A stretch of DNA of 64,000 bases from Tenacibaculum dicentrarchi. Lineage in GTDB: Bacteria > Bacteroidota > Bacteroidia > Flavobacteriales > Flavobacteriaceae. The position numbers and the translations under genes are program-made. The stretch spans positions 1,350,001-1,414,000 of the forward strand of contig NZ_OZ038524.1 in assembly GCF_964036635.1 (NCBI RefSeq), read 5' to 3'. The stretch's first letter is position 1. Every line of letters begins with the position of its first letter. This document shows positions 18,222 to 26,128 of the stretch, piece after piece. The notes beneath the pieces are model-generated. The model was not told where the DNA came from. It ran no database searches and worked only from the letters and a program-made list of their open reading frames with translations.

Positions 18222-19634
18222 ATGAAAAAATACATTTTTTTTATTCTTTTTGCTACTATTTTATCATCTTGTACAAAAGAGGATGTTTATAAAAACATTG
18301 AACCTACAGCAACCTACGAAACTGGTGAAGAATTTTTAGTTTCAGAATTATCAATACAAGCTTTTACTGCCGATAAAGCCTTTGGAAGAGCTATTCCAAT
18401 ATTATCAGACTTAGAATTATCATTTTTTGGTGTTGGAAATGCTATGTTCGATCAAGCGTGGGTGTCTGCTCCTGCTACTACAACGTCAAGAGATGGTTTA
18501 GGACCAATCTTTAACGCAAGAGCTTGTAGTTCTTGTCATTTAAGAGACGGAAGAGGAAAACCTCTTTTAAAGACAGGTGCTACATCAGAAGGTTTTTTAA
18601 TTCGATTAGGTATCGGAAATTCAGAAACAACAGGGCCTATTGGTCATCATACATATGGAGGTCAGCTTCAAGACGATTCTAATTTAGGAGTCAAAAAAGA
18701 AGCCGACATTCAAGTTAATTTTACTTTTATTGATGGTGTTTATGCCGATGGAACTAAGTATCAATTACGAAAGCCTACCTATAGTTTTTTTAATGAAAAT
18801 TATGGAAGTTTAGCGGGTGTAGAAACATCGCCAAGAGTTGGGCAACAAATGATTGGGCTTGGTTTTATTGATGCACTTTCAGAAGCAAGTCTTTTAGAAA
18901 ATTCCGATCCTAATGATGCCGACAATGATGGGATTTCTGGTAGAGCAAATTATGTTTGGAATGTTAAAGAAAATAAATTAACAATTGGTAAATTTGGATG
19001 GAAATCTAACCAACCAACTTTAGACCAACAAATTGCAGGTGCTTTTAATGGTGATATGGGCTTAACTACGTCTATTTTTCCTGTTGAAAATTGCCCTGAC
19101 GGAATTGATTGCTCAAAATTAAGCAATGGAAATAATGTCGGTGAAAATGTAGAGGTACCAAATAAACAATTTAGTAGAATTTCTTTATACATGGCAGCAC
19201 TTTCTGTTCCTAAAAGAAGAAATTTTAAAGAAAAAAATGTGTTACAAGGAAAAAAGCATTTTAACGATTTAAAATGTATTTCTTGTCATGTTGATAACTT
19301 TACGACAGGTAAAAACACTGTTTTACCACAAATAGACAATATCAAAATAAAACCTTTTTCAGACTTCTTATTACATGATATGGGCGATGATTTAGCCGAT
19401 AACAGAGGTGATTTCTTAGCTAATGGAAACGAATGGAGAACACAACCTTTATGGGGATTAGGGCTTATTGAAACCGTAAACAAGCATACTTTTTTATTAC
19501 ATGATGGTAGGGCTCGTAACATTGAAGAAGCTATTTTATGGCACGGTGGTGAAGCAAACACATCAAAAGAAGACTTTAAAAAATTATCTAAAGAAAAAAG
19601 AGACCAATTATTAGCCTATTTAAACTCTTTATAG
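18222..19634 (+). CDS. dihaem oxidoreductase-like lipoprotein (DHOR/DUF1111)
   Basis: A 470-aa lipoprotein (lipobox TILSSC, Cys17) with two haem c motifs, CSSCH (102-106, in FNARACSSCHLRDGRG) and CISCH (352-356, in KCISCHVDNF). This is the pattern of the DUF1111 family, once called thiol oxidoreductases and distantly related to MauG/dihaem peroxidases. LGPIFNARACSSCH and the end LLHDGRARNIEEAILWHGGEA are typical of the family. It lies between two imelysin genes and is separated from the second by only 19 nt. A redox step on imported iron is an inference from this context. Confidence 0.92.
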   Translation: MKKYIFFILFATILSSCTKEDVYKNIEPTATYETGEEFLVSELSIQAFTADKAFGRAIPILSDLELSFFGVGNAMFDQAWVSAPATTTSRDGLGPIFNARACSSCHLRDGRGKPLLKTGATSEGFLIRLGIGNSETTGPIGHHTYGGQLQDDSNLGVKKEADIQVNFTFIDGVYADGTKYQLRKPTYSFFNENYGSLAGVETSPRVGQQMIGLGFIDALSEASLLENSDPNDADNDGISGRANYVWNVKENKLTIGKFGWKSNQPTLDQQIAGAFNGDMGLTTSIFPVENCPDGIDCSKLSNGNNVGENVEVPNKQFSRISLYMAALSVPKRRNFKEKNVLQGKKHFNDLKCISCHVDNFTTGKNTVLPQIDNIKIKPFSDFLLHDMGDDLADNRGDFLANGNEWRTQPLWGLGLIETVNKHTFLLHDGRARNIEEAILWHGGEANTSKEDFKKLSKEKRDQLLAYLNSL

Positions 19635-19653
19635 TAGTAAATTATAAAAAATC

Positions 19654-20727
19654 ATGAAAAAAATTATATTTGGAATCTTTGGAATCCTATTAATAAGCTT
19701 TGTTTTTAGTTGTAAAAATCAAGGGGAAGAACCTATAGTAATGGATAACGTTTTTTTTGAAACTTATTATTCAGATAATATTTTACCCAGTTTAACAAAC
19801 TTCAAACAAGCCTTAAAAACACAGCAAACCAATATTGCTAATTTTAAAGCTAGTAAAAGTGATGCCGATTATAAAAAATTAGCAGCACAATGGTTGGTTT
19901 CAGCAAAAGCCTATTCAAAAACAGAAGTTTATAATTTTGGACTGATCAAAAACAATTATTATAGTTTAAGTATTTATAACTACCCTATAAACACTGCATT
20001 AATTGAAAAAAATATTACTGATAAATCTATTTACAATCAAGGATATTTTTCAAAACAAAGTACCACTAAAAAAGGGCTTGGCACATTAGAATACCTTCTT
20101 TTTGGAAAGCAAAATTCAATAGAAGCTAAAACCCTTTTATTAAATGATTCTTTCAGAATGTCTTATTTAGAAGCTATTAATGACGAACTTATTAGACTTT
20201 CTCAAGTTATTATTGACACCTGGGAAGAAGATTATAAAAACAATTTTGCAAATGCAAATGGTAGTACCTGCTCTGAAAATGCGAAATGTTTGAGTATTAA
20301 TCAAATTATAAACGTGTTAGATATGGCAAAGGTTACCAAGGTTGGAAAACCAGCTGGTTTTGAAAAATCTAGCAATAGTGTTCCTACAGGTTTACAGGCT
20401 TATAGAAGTAAAAACTCATTACTATTAATACAAGCGATGTTAGCAGAGGTTAAAGATGTTTATTTTAACAGAAAAACTAACTATGCAAGCATGGTAAATG
20501 CTATTGATAATTCTAAGAAAATTTCAGATGAAATATCTAAAAAATTTGATGCTGTTGATAAAGAAATTACCGCTTTAAACACACCTCTTTTTGATGCCAT
20601 TAATACCGATGCTAAAACGGTAAAACCACTTTATAACGCCTTAAAAGAACTAAGTATTTTATTTGCTGTAGATGTAACAAGTCTTTTATCTGTTACCGTA
20701 GTTCCTACCGATAACGATGGTGACTAA
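19654..20727 (+). CDS. second imelysin-family lipoprotein, degenerate signature
   Basis: A 357-aa lipoprotein (FVFSC, Cys20) of the imelysin fold. It has NIAN and AAQWLVSAKAYSKTEVYNFG in the N-terminal half, and at 141-151 it has GLGTLEYLLFG where the first copy has GWHAIEFLLWG. The His of GxHxxE is therefore replaced (Gly-Thr in its place) while the Glu is kept. The C-terminus ends in an acidic DNDGD tail, similar to the DSDGD end of the third imelysin at 42.2 kb. It is cotranscribed with the dihaem oxidoreductase and ends at a strong bidirectional terminator. Metal binding by the missing-His form is uncertain. Confidence 0.88.
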   Translation: MKKIIFGIFGILLISFVFSCKNQGEEPIVMDNVFFETYYSDNILPSLTNFKQALKTQQTNIANFKASKSDADYKKLAAQWLVSAKAYSKTEVYNFGLIKNNYYSLSIYNYPINTALIEKNITDKSIYNQGYFSKQSTTKKGLGTLEYLLFGKQNSIEAKTLLLNDSFRMSYLEAINDELIRLSQVIIDTWEEDYKNNFANANGSTCSENAKCLSINQIINVLDMAKVTKVGKPAGFEKSSNSVPTGLQAYRSKNSLLLIQAMLAEVKDVYFNRKTNYASMVNAIDNSKKISDEISKKFDAVDKEITALNTPLFDAINTDAKTVKPLYNALKELSILFAVDVTSLLSVTVVPTDNDGD

Positions 20728-20756
20728 GCTAAGATTAGCTCAACATTTAAAACAAC

Positions 20757-20786
20757 AAAAGCCCGATTACTTATCGGGCTTTTTTT
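20757..20786. terminator. bidirectional terminator, imelysin operon versus ApbE operon
   Basis: AAAAGCCCGAT / ATCGGGCTTTT with a short loop and a seven-T tail, located between two convergent operons. Confidence 0.93.
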
Positions 20787-20814
20787 AGGAACTTTTAGTA
20801 CTGTTAAAAAGTAA

Positions 20815-21549
20815 TTAGAATATCTTTTTAATGTTTTTAAAGTTAAATCCGTAGCTTACATATAGAGCAATCTGATTGTTTTTTGTAGAAAAATCTACCT
20901 GATTTGTAGTAACAGATTTTTTACTATTTTTAACACTTCCTGTTAAAAAAGAATCATTATCCGACAGGTAATATTTAGCGCCAAAAGTGATGGTGTTTTC
21001 ATTTTTAAAATACTTGGTTACCGATATTTCAGGGATAACATACACATTCCCCGATTTTACAGAAGAGTTGCTCGCTGTTATTTTATCCGAAGCATCGCCT
21101 TTTTCTTCTTGTAAATTCGTGTTTTTTACATAAGAAATTGAAGAGCCCAACCCGAGCGTTACGTCTAGGTCTTTTTTTATCTGAAAGCTATACCCCGCTC
21201 CTAATAAAGCCGTGTGCATAAAATAATTCGTATGCACTGTAAATTCTCTTTCATTGCTAAGCCCATCTATCGTTAAATTAGCATATGAGCCAATATAACC
21301 TAGCTTAATTTGAGCATTGAACGGTGTTTTATAAAGCGCCGTTAATGACAAAGAATTGTTAATTTGACTTCCTAAACTACCAAAATTACTATGTGTAAAC
21401 GGCATAGTAGTTTTATGCAATGTTGCAGCTATAAAACCTACTTCATATCCTATGTCGGCATATAAACCTTGATGCGATGCTTTTTCTTGTGCATTTATTG
21501 ATATACAAGCAAGAAATAAATGAATTATTAAAACTACTTTTAGTTTCAT
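20815..21549 (-). CDS. outer-membrane beta-barrel protein, tandem copy 2
   Basis: A 244-aa protein starting MKLKVVLIIHLFLACISINAQ, a signal peptide cut after INA. The mature part has alternating amphipathic strands (YADIGYEVGFIAAT, AQIKLGYIGSYANL, QIALYVSYGFNFK) and ends in an aromatic/basic strand, fitting an 8- to 10-stranded outer-membrane barrel. It differs from copy 1 (22144-22878) by one residue (Tyr for Phe in SISYVKN) and about eight bases. An ATG five codons upstream overlaps the preceding lipoprotein gene; the ATG at 21549 was preferred because it follows that stop by one base. It is last in the minus-strand operon. No family name is recognised. Confidence 0.8.
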   Translation of the reverse strand: MKLKVVLIIHLFLACISINAQEKASHQGLYADIGYEVGFIAATLHKTTMPFTHSNFGSLGSQINNSLSLTALYKTPFNAQIKLGYIGSYANLTIDGLSNEREFTVHTNYFMHTALLGAGYSFQIKKDLDVTLGLGSSISYVKNTNLQEEKGDASDKITASNSSVKSGNVYVIPEISVTKYFKNENTITFGAKYYLSDNDSFLTGSVKNSKKSVTTNQVDFSTKNNQIALYVSYGFNFKNIKKIF

Positions 21550-21550
21550 A

Positions 21551-22060
21551 TTACTGTTTTTCAATATTAATTAACGTTGAGTTATCTGACACACTACATC
21601 CGTTTGATTTAACCCAAAAACCTTCAAATGTAGTCTTATCTTTCGATAAAATAAGTTCATAGGTGTTTTCAGTACAATAACGACCACAACCAGCTTTAGG
21701 ATTGTCTATTTCTGTTTTATCGATGGTTTCAACAGTTAGCTTATCACCTTCAAATTTCATATCTAACTTAAAAATAGCAAAGTATTGCTGATCTGGTATT
21801 CCTGAAATTTTTAATGAACCTTCAATTAATTCACTTACTAGTTCATGCTTTGTAATAGTTAAAGTATAGCGATACTTTGGCGAACAACAATTTGAACACT
21901 CTAATGTACCGTCCCAAACACCAACAAGGTTTTGTTTAGCTTCTTCTTCTTTAACCTCCTCTTTAGGAATACTTACCGTTTGGTTATATACTATATCTAT
22001 TGATTTAGTACATGCCGCAAACAACAAGCATAAAATTATTATATATCCTATTTTTTTCAT
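21551..22060 (-). CDS. Cys-containing lipoprotein, tandem copy 2
   Basis: A 169-aa lipoprotein: signal MKKIGYIIILCLLFAAC with Cys17 as the lipidation site, an acidic spacer (KEEVKEEEAKQ), then a compact beta domain starting NLVGVWDGTLEC. It carries a CSNCCSPKYRYTLTITK cluster, GCGRYCTENTYELIL, and a final NGCSVSDNS. The paired cysteines (CxxCC, CxxxC, C) are conserved in copy 1, which suggests disulfides or metal ligation outside the cytoplasm. The fold resembles lipocalin-like 'GVWxG' lipoproteins, but I cannot name a family. It is translationally coupled to the barrel gene that follows one base after its stop. Confidence 0.75.
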   Translation of the reverse strand: MKKIGYIIILCLLFAACTKSIDIVYNQTVSIPKEEVKEEEAKQNLVGVWDGTLECSNCCSPKYRYTLTITKHELVSELIEGSLKISGIPDQQYFAIFKLDMKFEGDKLTVETIDKTEIDNPKAGCGRYCTENTYELILSKDKTTFEGFWVKSNGCSVSDNSTLINIEKQ

Positions 22061-22143
22061 TTTATTTAAAAATTTAATTATTAAATGATAAACGTTAAAA
22101 CTATTTGCTTTTACGCTAAAACCACCCAAACATTAAAAAGTAA

Positions 22144-22878
22144 TTAGAATATCTTTTTAATGTTTTTAAAGTTAAATCCGTAGCTTACATATAGAGCAAT
22201 CTGATTGTTTTTTGTAGAAAAATCTACCTGATTTGTAGTAACAGATTTTTTACTGTTTTTAACACTTCCTGTTAAAAAAGAATCATTATCCGACAGGTAA
22301 TATTTAGCGCCAAAAGTGATGGTGTTTTCATTTTTAAAATACTTGGTTACCGATATTTCAGGGATAACATACACATTCCCCGATTTTACAGAAGAGTTGC
22401 TCGCTGTTATTTTATCCGAAGCATCGCCTTTTTCTTCTTGTAAATTCGTGTTTTTTACAAAAGAAATTGAAGAGCCCAACCCGAGGGTTACGTCTAGGTC
22501 TTTTTTTATCTGAAAGCTATACCCCGCTCCTAATAAAGCCGTGTGCATAAAATAATTCGTATGCACTGTAAATTCTCTTTCATTGCTAAGCCCATCTATC
22601 GTTAAATTAGCATATGAGCCAATATAACCTAGCTTAATTTGAGCATTAAACGGTGTTTTATAAAGCGCCGTTAACGACAAAGAATTGTTAATTTGACTTC
22701 CTAAACTACCAAAATTACTATGTGTAAACGGCATAGTAGTTTTATGCAATGTTGCAGCTATAAAACCTACTTCATATCCTATGTCGGCATATAAACCTTG
22801 GTGGGACGCTTTTTCTTGTGCATTTATTGATATACAAGCAAGAAATAAATGAATTATTAAAACTACTTTTAGTTTCAT
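22144..22878 (-). CDS. outer-membrane beta-barrel protein, tandem copy 1
   Basis: A near-identical twin of the barrel at 20815-21549: same 244-aa length, same INAQ cleavage region, and one residue different (SISFVKN). The protein is Ser/Asn/Lys-rich with amphipathic strands and lacks cysteines in its mature part, in contrast to its lipoprotein partner. The start at 22878 follows the lipoprotein stop by one base. The role is unknown; from the pairing, a barrel that holds or exports the lipoprotein is one possibility, but nothing in the sequence proves it. Confidence 0.8.
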   Translation of the reverse strand: MKLKVVLIIHLFLACISINAQEKASHQGLYADIGYEVGFIAATLHKTTMPFTHSNFGSLGSQINNSLSLTALYKTPFNAQIKLGYIGSYANLTIDGLSNEREFTVHTNYFMHTALLGAGYSFQIKKDLDVTLGLGSSISFVKNTNLQEEKGDASDKITASNSSVKSGNVYVIPEISVTKYFKNENTITFGAKYYLSDNDSFLTGSVKNSKKSVTTNQVDFSTKNNQIALYVSYGFNFKNIKKIF

Positions 22879-22879
22879 A

Positions 22880-23401
22880 TTACTGTTTTTCAATATTAAT
22901 TAATGTTGATTTATCTGATACACTACACTTGTATGATTTAACCCAATCACCATTAAATTTAGTCTTATCTTCTGATAAAACAAGCTCATAAGTATTTCCA
23001 GAACAATAACGACCACAACCTGGCTTAGGAGTACCTGTATTTTCTGTTTTACCGATGGTTTTAATGATTAATTCATTTCCTTTAAGCTTCATATCTAGCT
23101 TAAAAACAGCAAAGTATTGCTGATCTGGAATTCCTGAAATTTTTAATGAACCTTCAATTAATTCACTTGCTAGTTCATGCTTTGTAATAGTTAAAGTATA
23201 GCGATATTTTGGCGAACAACAACCCGTACAGTCTATTGTACCATCCCAAACACCAACAAGATTTTGCTCAGGCTCTTCTTCAACAACCTGTTCAATTTCC
23301 TGATCAACCATACTCATTGTTTGGTCATATACTATCTCTATTGATTTAGTACATGCCGCAAACAACAAGCATAAAATTATTATATATCCTATTTTTTTCA
23401 T
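22880..23401 (-). CDS. Cys-containing lipoprotein, tandem copy 1
   Basis: A 173-aa paralogue of the lipoprotein at 21551-22060, with the same lipobox LLFAAC. It has a longer acidic linker (VDQEIEQVVEEEPEQ) and the same domain NLVGVWDGTIDC, CTGCCSPKYRYTLTITK, GCGRYCSGNTYELVL and a final YKCSVSDKS. All extracellular cysteines are retained, although surrounding residues vary. The start is 16 nt after the DUF3570 gene, so it belongs to the same transcript as the ApbE cluster. The function is not recognised; the conserved cysteine pattern next to a thioredoxin and a flavin transferase suggests a redox or metal role. Confidence 0.75.
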   Translation of the reverse strand: MKKIGYIIILCLLFAACTKSIEIVYDQTMSMVDQEIEQVVEEEPEQNLVGVWDGTIDCTGCCSPKYRYTLTITKHELASELIEGSLKISGIPDQQYFAVFKLDMKLKGNELIIKTIGKTENTGTPKPGCGRYCSGNTYELVLSEDKTKFNGDWVKSYKCSVSDKSTLINIEKQ

Positions 23402-23417
23402 TTTATTTAAAAATTAA

Positions 23418-24914
23418 TTAAAAGGTAAACGTGTTCTTTAAAGTGATCGAAGTTGCCTCTAATCCGGTAGATCTTTTAAAACGTGATAACCTAAATTCTA
23501 ATGATTTAAACTGAAATTCTCTTTTTTTGTTGATTTTAAAACCTAAGACACCATTTACTGGTGAAAACTTCATTCCTACCCCATATTTATTGGTTGTGAA
23601 TTTGGCTAAATCATAATCAGAGGTATAATATTCCGCATCTAAATTATGCGCACCATACGCTTCAAAATAATCTGATTTTGTTTGAGTATGAAAACGATAA
23701 AAAGGATACAAAGTAAAACCATCGCCTAATTTTATTGGTGTTTCTATTTCAAAACTACTCGCTTTTATACCAAAATCATCGGTGTACCATCTGTAAAACA
23801 AACGGGTTACTAAAAAATTACTAACAAAATAATTTGCTCTAAAACCAAGGGCTTTTTTCACTCTTGATTTCGGTAATTTTTCACTTTTAACATGTTTAAA
23901 TTGCTCTTGAGTAATTCCGTCATTAAAATAAACACGGTGAAAAGGCGTATTTAAAATCCCTTTCTGAATAATAACCTCAGCAGTTACAGAGGCATTTAAT
24001 CGGCTATTTATATTCCCGCCATAAGTTGCACCTACATTATAAGTAAACCTAGTGTCTTTATCATAACCTTTAAAAGCTGCTGCTGTTTGATTTCCATAAT
24101 AGTCATCATCATCGTCGTCGTCGTCATCATCTCTAGCACTATAATTTTTAGTAACTAAACGATCGTGGTGGTCATGATCGTGATCATCGTCATCATCTTT
24201 ATCATCGTCTTTATCAGTATTAAAATAATCGTAATAATAATCATAATCATGGTCATCGTCGTCATCATCATCGTCGTCGTCATCGTCATGGTGATGTCCA
24301 TTTTTACCGCCACCTGCGCCAGTATTTCTACCATCTCTAATTTCACCAGGATAAATTAAAAGCCATTTATCGATAAAAACTCCCGCAGTAATACTTAAAA
24401 ACTTATTACCGTCTTTCGAATCTTTCTGCCAAGTAATTTTACCATAATTTGAGGTAACATCAAACTCTTTTGAATAACCATACAATACAGAAACTGCCGA
24501 ATTATTATCGGGCATTAACCTGCTAAAATTTAACGACAAATACTTTCGAGTATCTTCACTCGCTAAATTATTATCATTGTTTTCAGGAGTTTCTGAACGA
24601 GTACTTGCCGATGTTACAGCACCGTATTTATCAATATTAGCCGTACTTGCCGACGTATAATGATCTAAGCCTAAAGTTGCCCCAAAAGTTGCCGTTTTAT
24701 TTACCGGTATTGAAACCGATATTTGCGGCGCATTATTATCTAATTTTTCGGTACCTAAACCTCCTGTTACCGCACCATTATTTCCGTCTTGTTCATAGTA
24801 GTTATATAAAATATCTACCTCAACCTTATCTAATTGTTTTATTTTATTTTGTGAATAAGCATTTACACCTGCTATAAAGCATAAAGCAATCATTAATCTA
24901 GTATTTAGTTGCAT
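23418..24914 (-). CDS. DUF3570 outer-membrane barrel with long Asp/His tract
   Basis: A 498-aa protein with a signal peptide (MIALCFIAGVNAYSQ) and the DUF3570 barrel pattern: KVEVDILYNYYEQDG at the start, many strands of aromatic/polar alternation, and the end FRLSRFKRSTGLEATSITLKNTFTF. Between two barrel strands (after GVFIDKWLLIYPGEI) it carries an insertion of roughly 70 residues dominated by Asp and His, in three Asp runs separated by HDYDYYYDYF and RLVTKNYSAR. DUF3570 genes usually sit beside DUF4266, ApbE and a thioredoxin, as here. The ATG at 24914 overlaps the DUF4266 stop region by 10 nt. No biochemical function is established for the family. Confidence 0.88.
   Translation of the reverse strand: MQLNTRLMIALCFIAGVNAYSQNKIKQLDKVEVDILYNYYEQDGNNGAVTGGLGTEKLDNNAPQISVSIPVNKTATFGATLGLDHYTSASTANIDKYGAVTSASTRSETPENNDNNLASEDTRKYLSLNFSRLMPDNNSAVSVLYGYSKEFDVTSNYGKITWQKDSKDGNKFLSITAGVFIDKWLLIYPGEIRDGRNTGAGGGKNGHHHDDDDDDDDDDDDHDYDYYYDYFNTDKDDDKDDDDDHDHDHHDRLVTKNYSARDDDDDDDDDDYYGNQTAAAFKGYDKDTRFTYNVGATYGGNINSRLNASVTAEVIIQKGILNTPFHRVYFNDGITQEQFKHVKSEKLPKSRVKKALGFRANYFVSNFLVTRLFYRWYTDDFGIKASSFEIETPIKLGDGFTLYPFYRFHTQTKSDYFEAYGAHNLDAEYYTSDYDLAKFTTNKYGVGMKFSPVNGVLGFKINKKREFQFKSLEFRLSRFKRSTGLEATSITLKNTFTF
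24102..24296 (-). repeat. low-complexity GAT/GAC/CAT codon tract (poly-Asp/His)
   Basis: Within the DUF3570 gene, long runs of Asp codons (up to 12 consecutive) interspersed with His, Tyr and Lys codons. On the plus strand it reads as tcatcgtc-type trinucleotide repeats. Mixed GAT and GAC usage lowers but does not remove slippage potential. The encoded segment has the composition of Ca/transition-metal-binding acidic tracts. Confidence 0.85.
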
Positions 24915-25117
24915 CCACATCCGCCTCCTGTTTTTCCTCCGTTAGCACCTGAAGCTCCTTCTCTATAGTTTTGAGAGCTTGTTTCGTATTGTTCAATTTT
25001 TCTTGATGATAAAGCCATATCTTCATCATTTAAATACATTTTTTGATAAGGTTTTACACTTACACAATTTGAAAAAGTGAGTGCTATCAATAAAAATGCC
25101 ATTGTTTTTTTTATCAT
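24905..25117 (-). CDS. DUF4266 small lipoprotein
   Basis: A 70-aa protein with signal peptide and lipobox-like LTFSNC (Cys18), then VKPYQKMYLNDEDMAL, the family signature. A polar linker follows, ending in EGASGANG (53-60) and GGGCGCN (64-70). The Gly-rich tail with two terminal cysteines is characteristic of DUF4266. It lies between apbE (33 nt) and the DUF3570 gene (overlap). The EGASGAN sequence recalls the DGxSGAT acceptor motif that ApbE flavinylates in NqrC and RnfG, but the acceptor Thr is Asn here, so modification is only a hypothesis. Confidence 0.88.
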   Translation of the reverse strand: MIKKTMAFLLIALTFSNCVSVKPYQKMYLNDEDMALSSRKIEQYETSSQNYREGASGANGGKTGGGCGCN

Positions 25118-25150
25118 ATTTCAAGTTTAGTTTTACGTTAATTTTTGTTT

Positions 25151-26128
25151 TTAGTTTAGTTTTAAGTTCGTAGATGTTTTCATTTTATTATCAGCAGTAA
25201 TTAGCAAACATTCAACACCTTTTAGCTGATTTATAAGCGTCAATCCTTTTTCTTTACCTAGTACATAAACAGCGGTTGCTAAGGCATCGGCTAATTCGGT
25301 ATTTTGACAAAAAACACTAACACTTTTTAAACCCCTAACCGGCCAGCCTGTTTTAGGATGAATAATATGTGAATATTTAATGCCATTAAATTCAATATAT
25401 TTTGCGTAATTCCCTGAGGTTACCACGGCATTATTATGTAATTTAAAGGCACCAATACTTTTTAATATATTATTAGGATCTGCGAGTTTTATCAGCCATT
25501 TTTTAGTAATCGGATGATTTCCCCAAGTGGTTAAATCGCCACTAGCATTTACCAAACCTGCGGTTACTCCTAACTTTTTTAATTTAGCTTTTACCTTTTC
25601 GGCAGCATAGCCTTTTCCGATAGATCCGAAGCCAATACGCATGCCTTTTTTAGTTAAAAACACGGTATTTTTTTGTGTATCAACAATAATATTTTTGTAA
25701 TTGATATTTTTTACAGAATTTAAAACCGCCAAGCTATCAGGTAAATTCTTCATTGGTTTATTAAAATACCAAAGCCTGTCTAACGAAGCAAAACTGATAT
25801 CAAAATTACCATTTGTTAAGGCTGATATTCTGTTACTTCGAGCTATTAAACCGACTAACTCACTACTCACTTTTACAGGCTTTATCCCTGCGTTTCTAAT
25901 AATTTCTGATGTTTGAGAAGTCGCTTTCCATGACGATATTAAATTTTCAATACGTAGGGTTTCTTTTATTGCTTCTTTAATAAAAAAAGCTGCTTTTTCA
26001 GGCGTTTTTGCAACCACTGTAAACTCAAAATCAACGCCCATTAAAAGTGTTTTTTCTGTATATACTTCTTGTGATTTTACTGAAAAAGATAAAAGAAATA
26101 CTATTGATGATACCAGTACTTTTAGCAT
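25151..26128 (-). CDS. apbE: FAD:protein FMN transferase (ApbE family)
   Basis: Exported enzyme that moves FMN from FAD onto Thr/Ser of target proteins. A signal peptide (VFLLSFSVKSQ) is followed by LLMGVDFEFTVVA, NGNFDISFASLDRLW, IGFGSIGKGYAAEK (about 165-178), NASGDLTTWG and SHIIHPKTGWPVRG (about 251-264). The metal/FAD-binding ADALATAVYVLG comes near 283-294. All core motifs are present, so it should be active. Its start codon overlaps the thioredoxin stop by one base. No NqrC/RnfG-type substrate is in the window; the nearest candidate substrates are the operon's own lipoproteins. Confidence 0.94.
   Translation of the reverse strand: MLKVLVSSIVFLLSFSVKSQEVYTEKTLLMGVDFEFTVVAKTPEKAAFFIKEAIKETLRIENLISSWKATSQTSEIIRNAGIKPVKVSSELVGLIARSNRISALTNGNFDISFASLDRLWYFNKPMKNLPDSLAVLNSVKNINYKNIIVDTQKNTVFLTKKGMRIGFGSIGKGYAAEKVKAKLKKLGVTAGLVNASGDLTTWGNHPITKKWLIKLADPNNILKSIGAFKLHNNAVVTSGNYAKYIEFNGIKYSHIIHPKTGWPVRGLKSVSVFCQNTELADALATAVYVLGKEKGLTLINQLKGVECLLITADNKMKTSTNLKLN

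Larger units (their letters stand above)
20815..23401 (-). repeat. tandem duplication of a lipoprotein/barrel gene pair
   Basis: Two head-to-tail units of about 1.25 kb: 22144-23401 (copy 1) and 20815-22060 (copy 2), joined by a roughly 83-nt spacer. The barrel genes are about 99% identical in DNA. The lipoprotein genes are a mosaic: the signal-peptide region and a central block are nearly identical, while the acidic linker and the 3' third have diverged substantially. Confidence 0.9.

Noticed and set aside
24155..24359. Reading frames on both strands through the Asp/His tract (Met/Thr/Ile-rich or Val/Ile-rich)
   Set aside because: They are frame-shifted readings of the trinucleotide repeat inside the DUF3570 gene, with no independent start region or homology.
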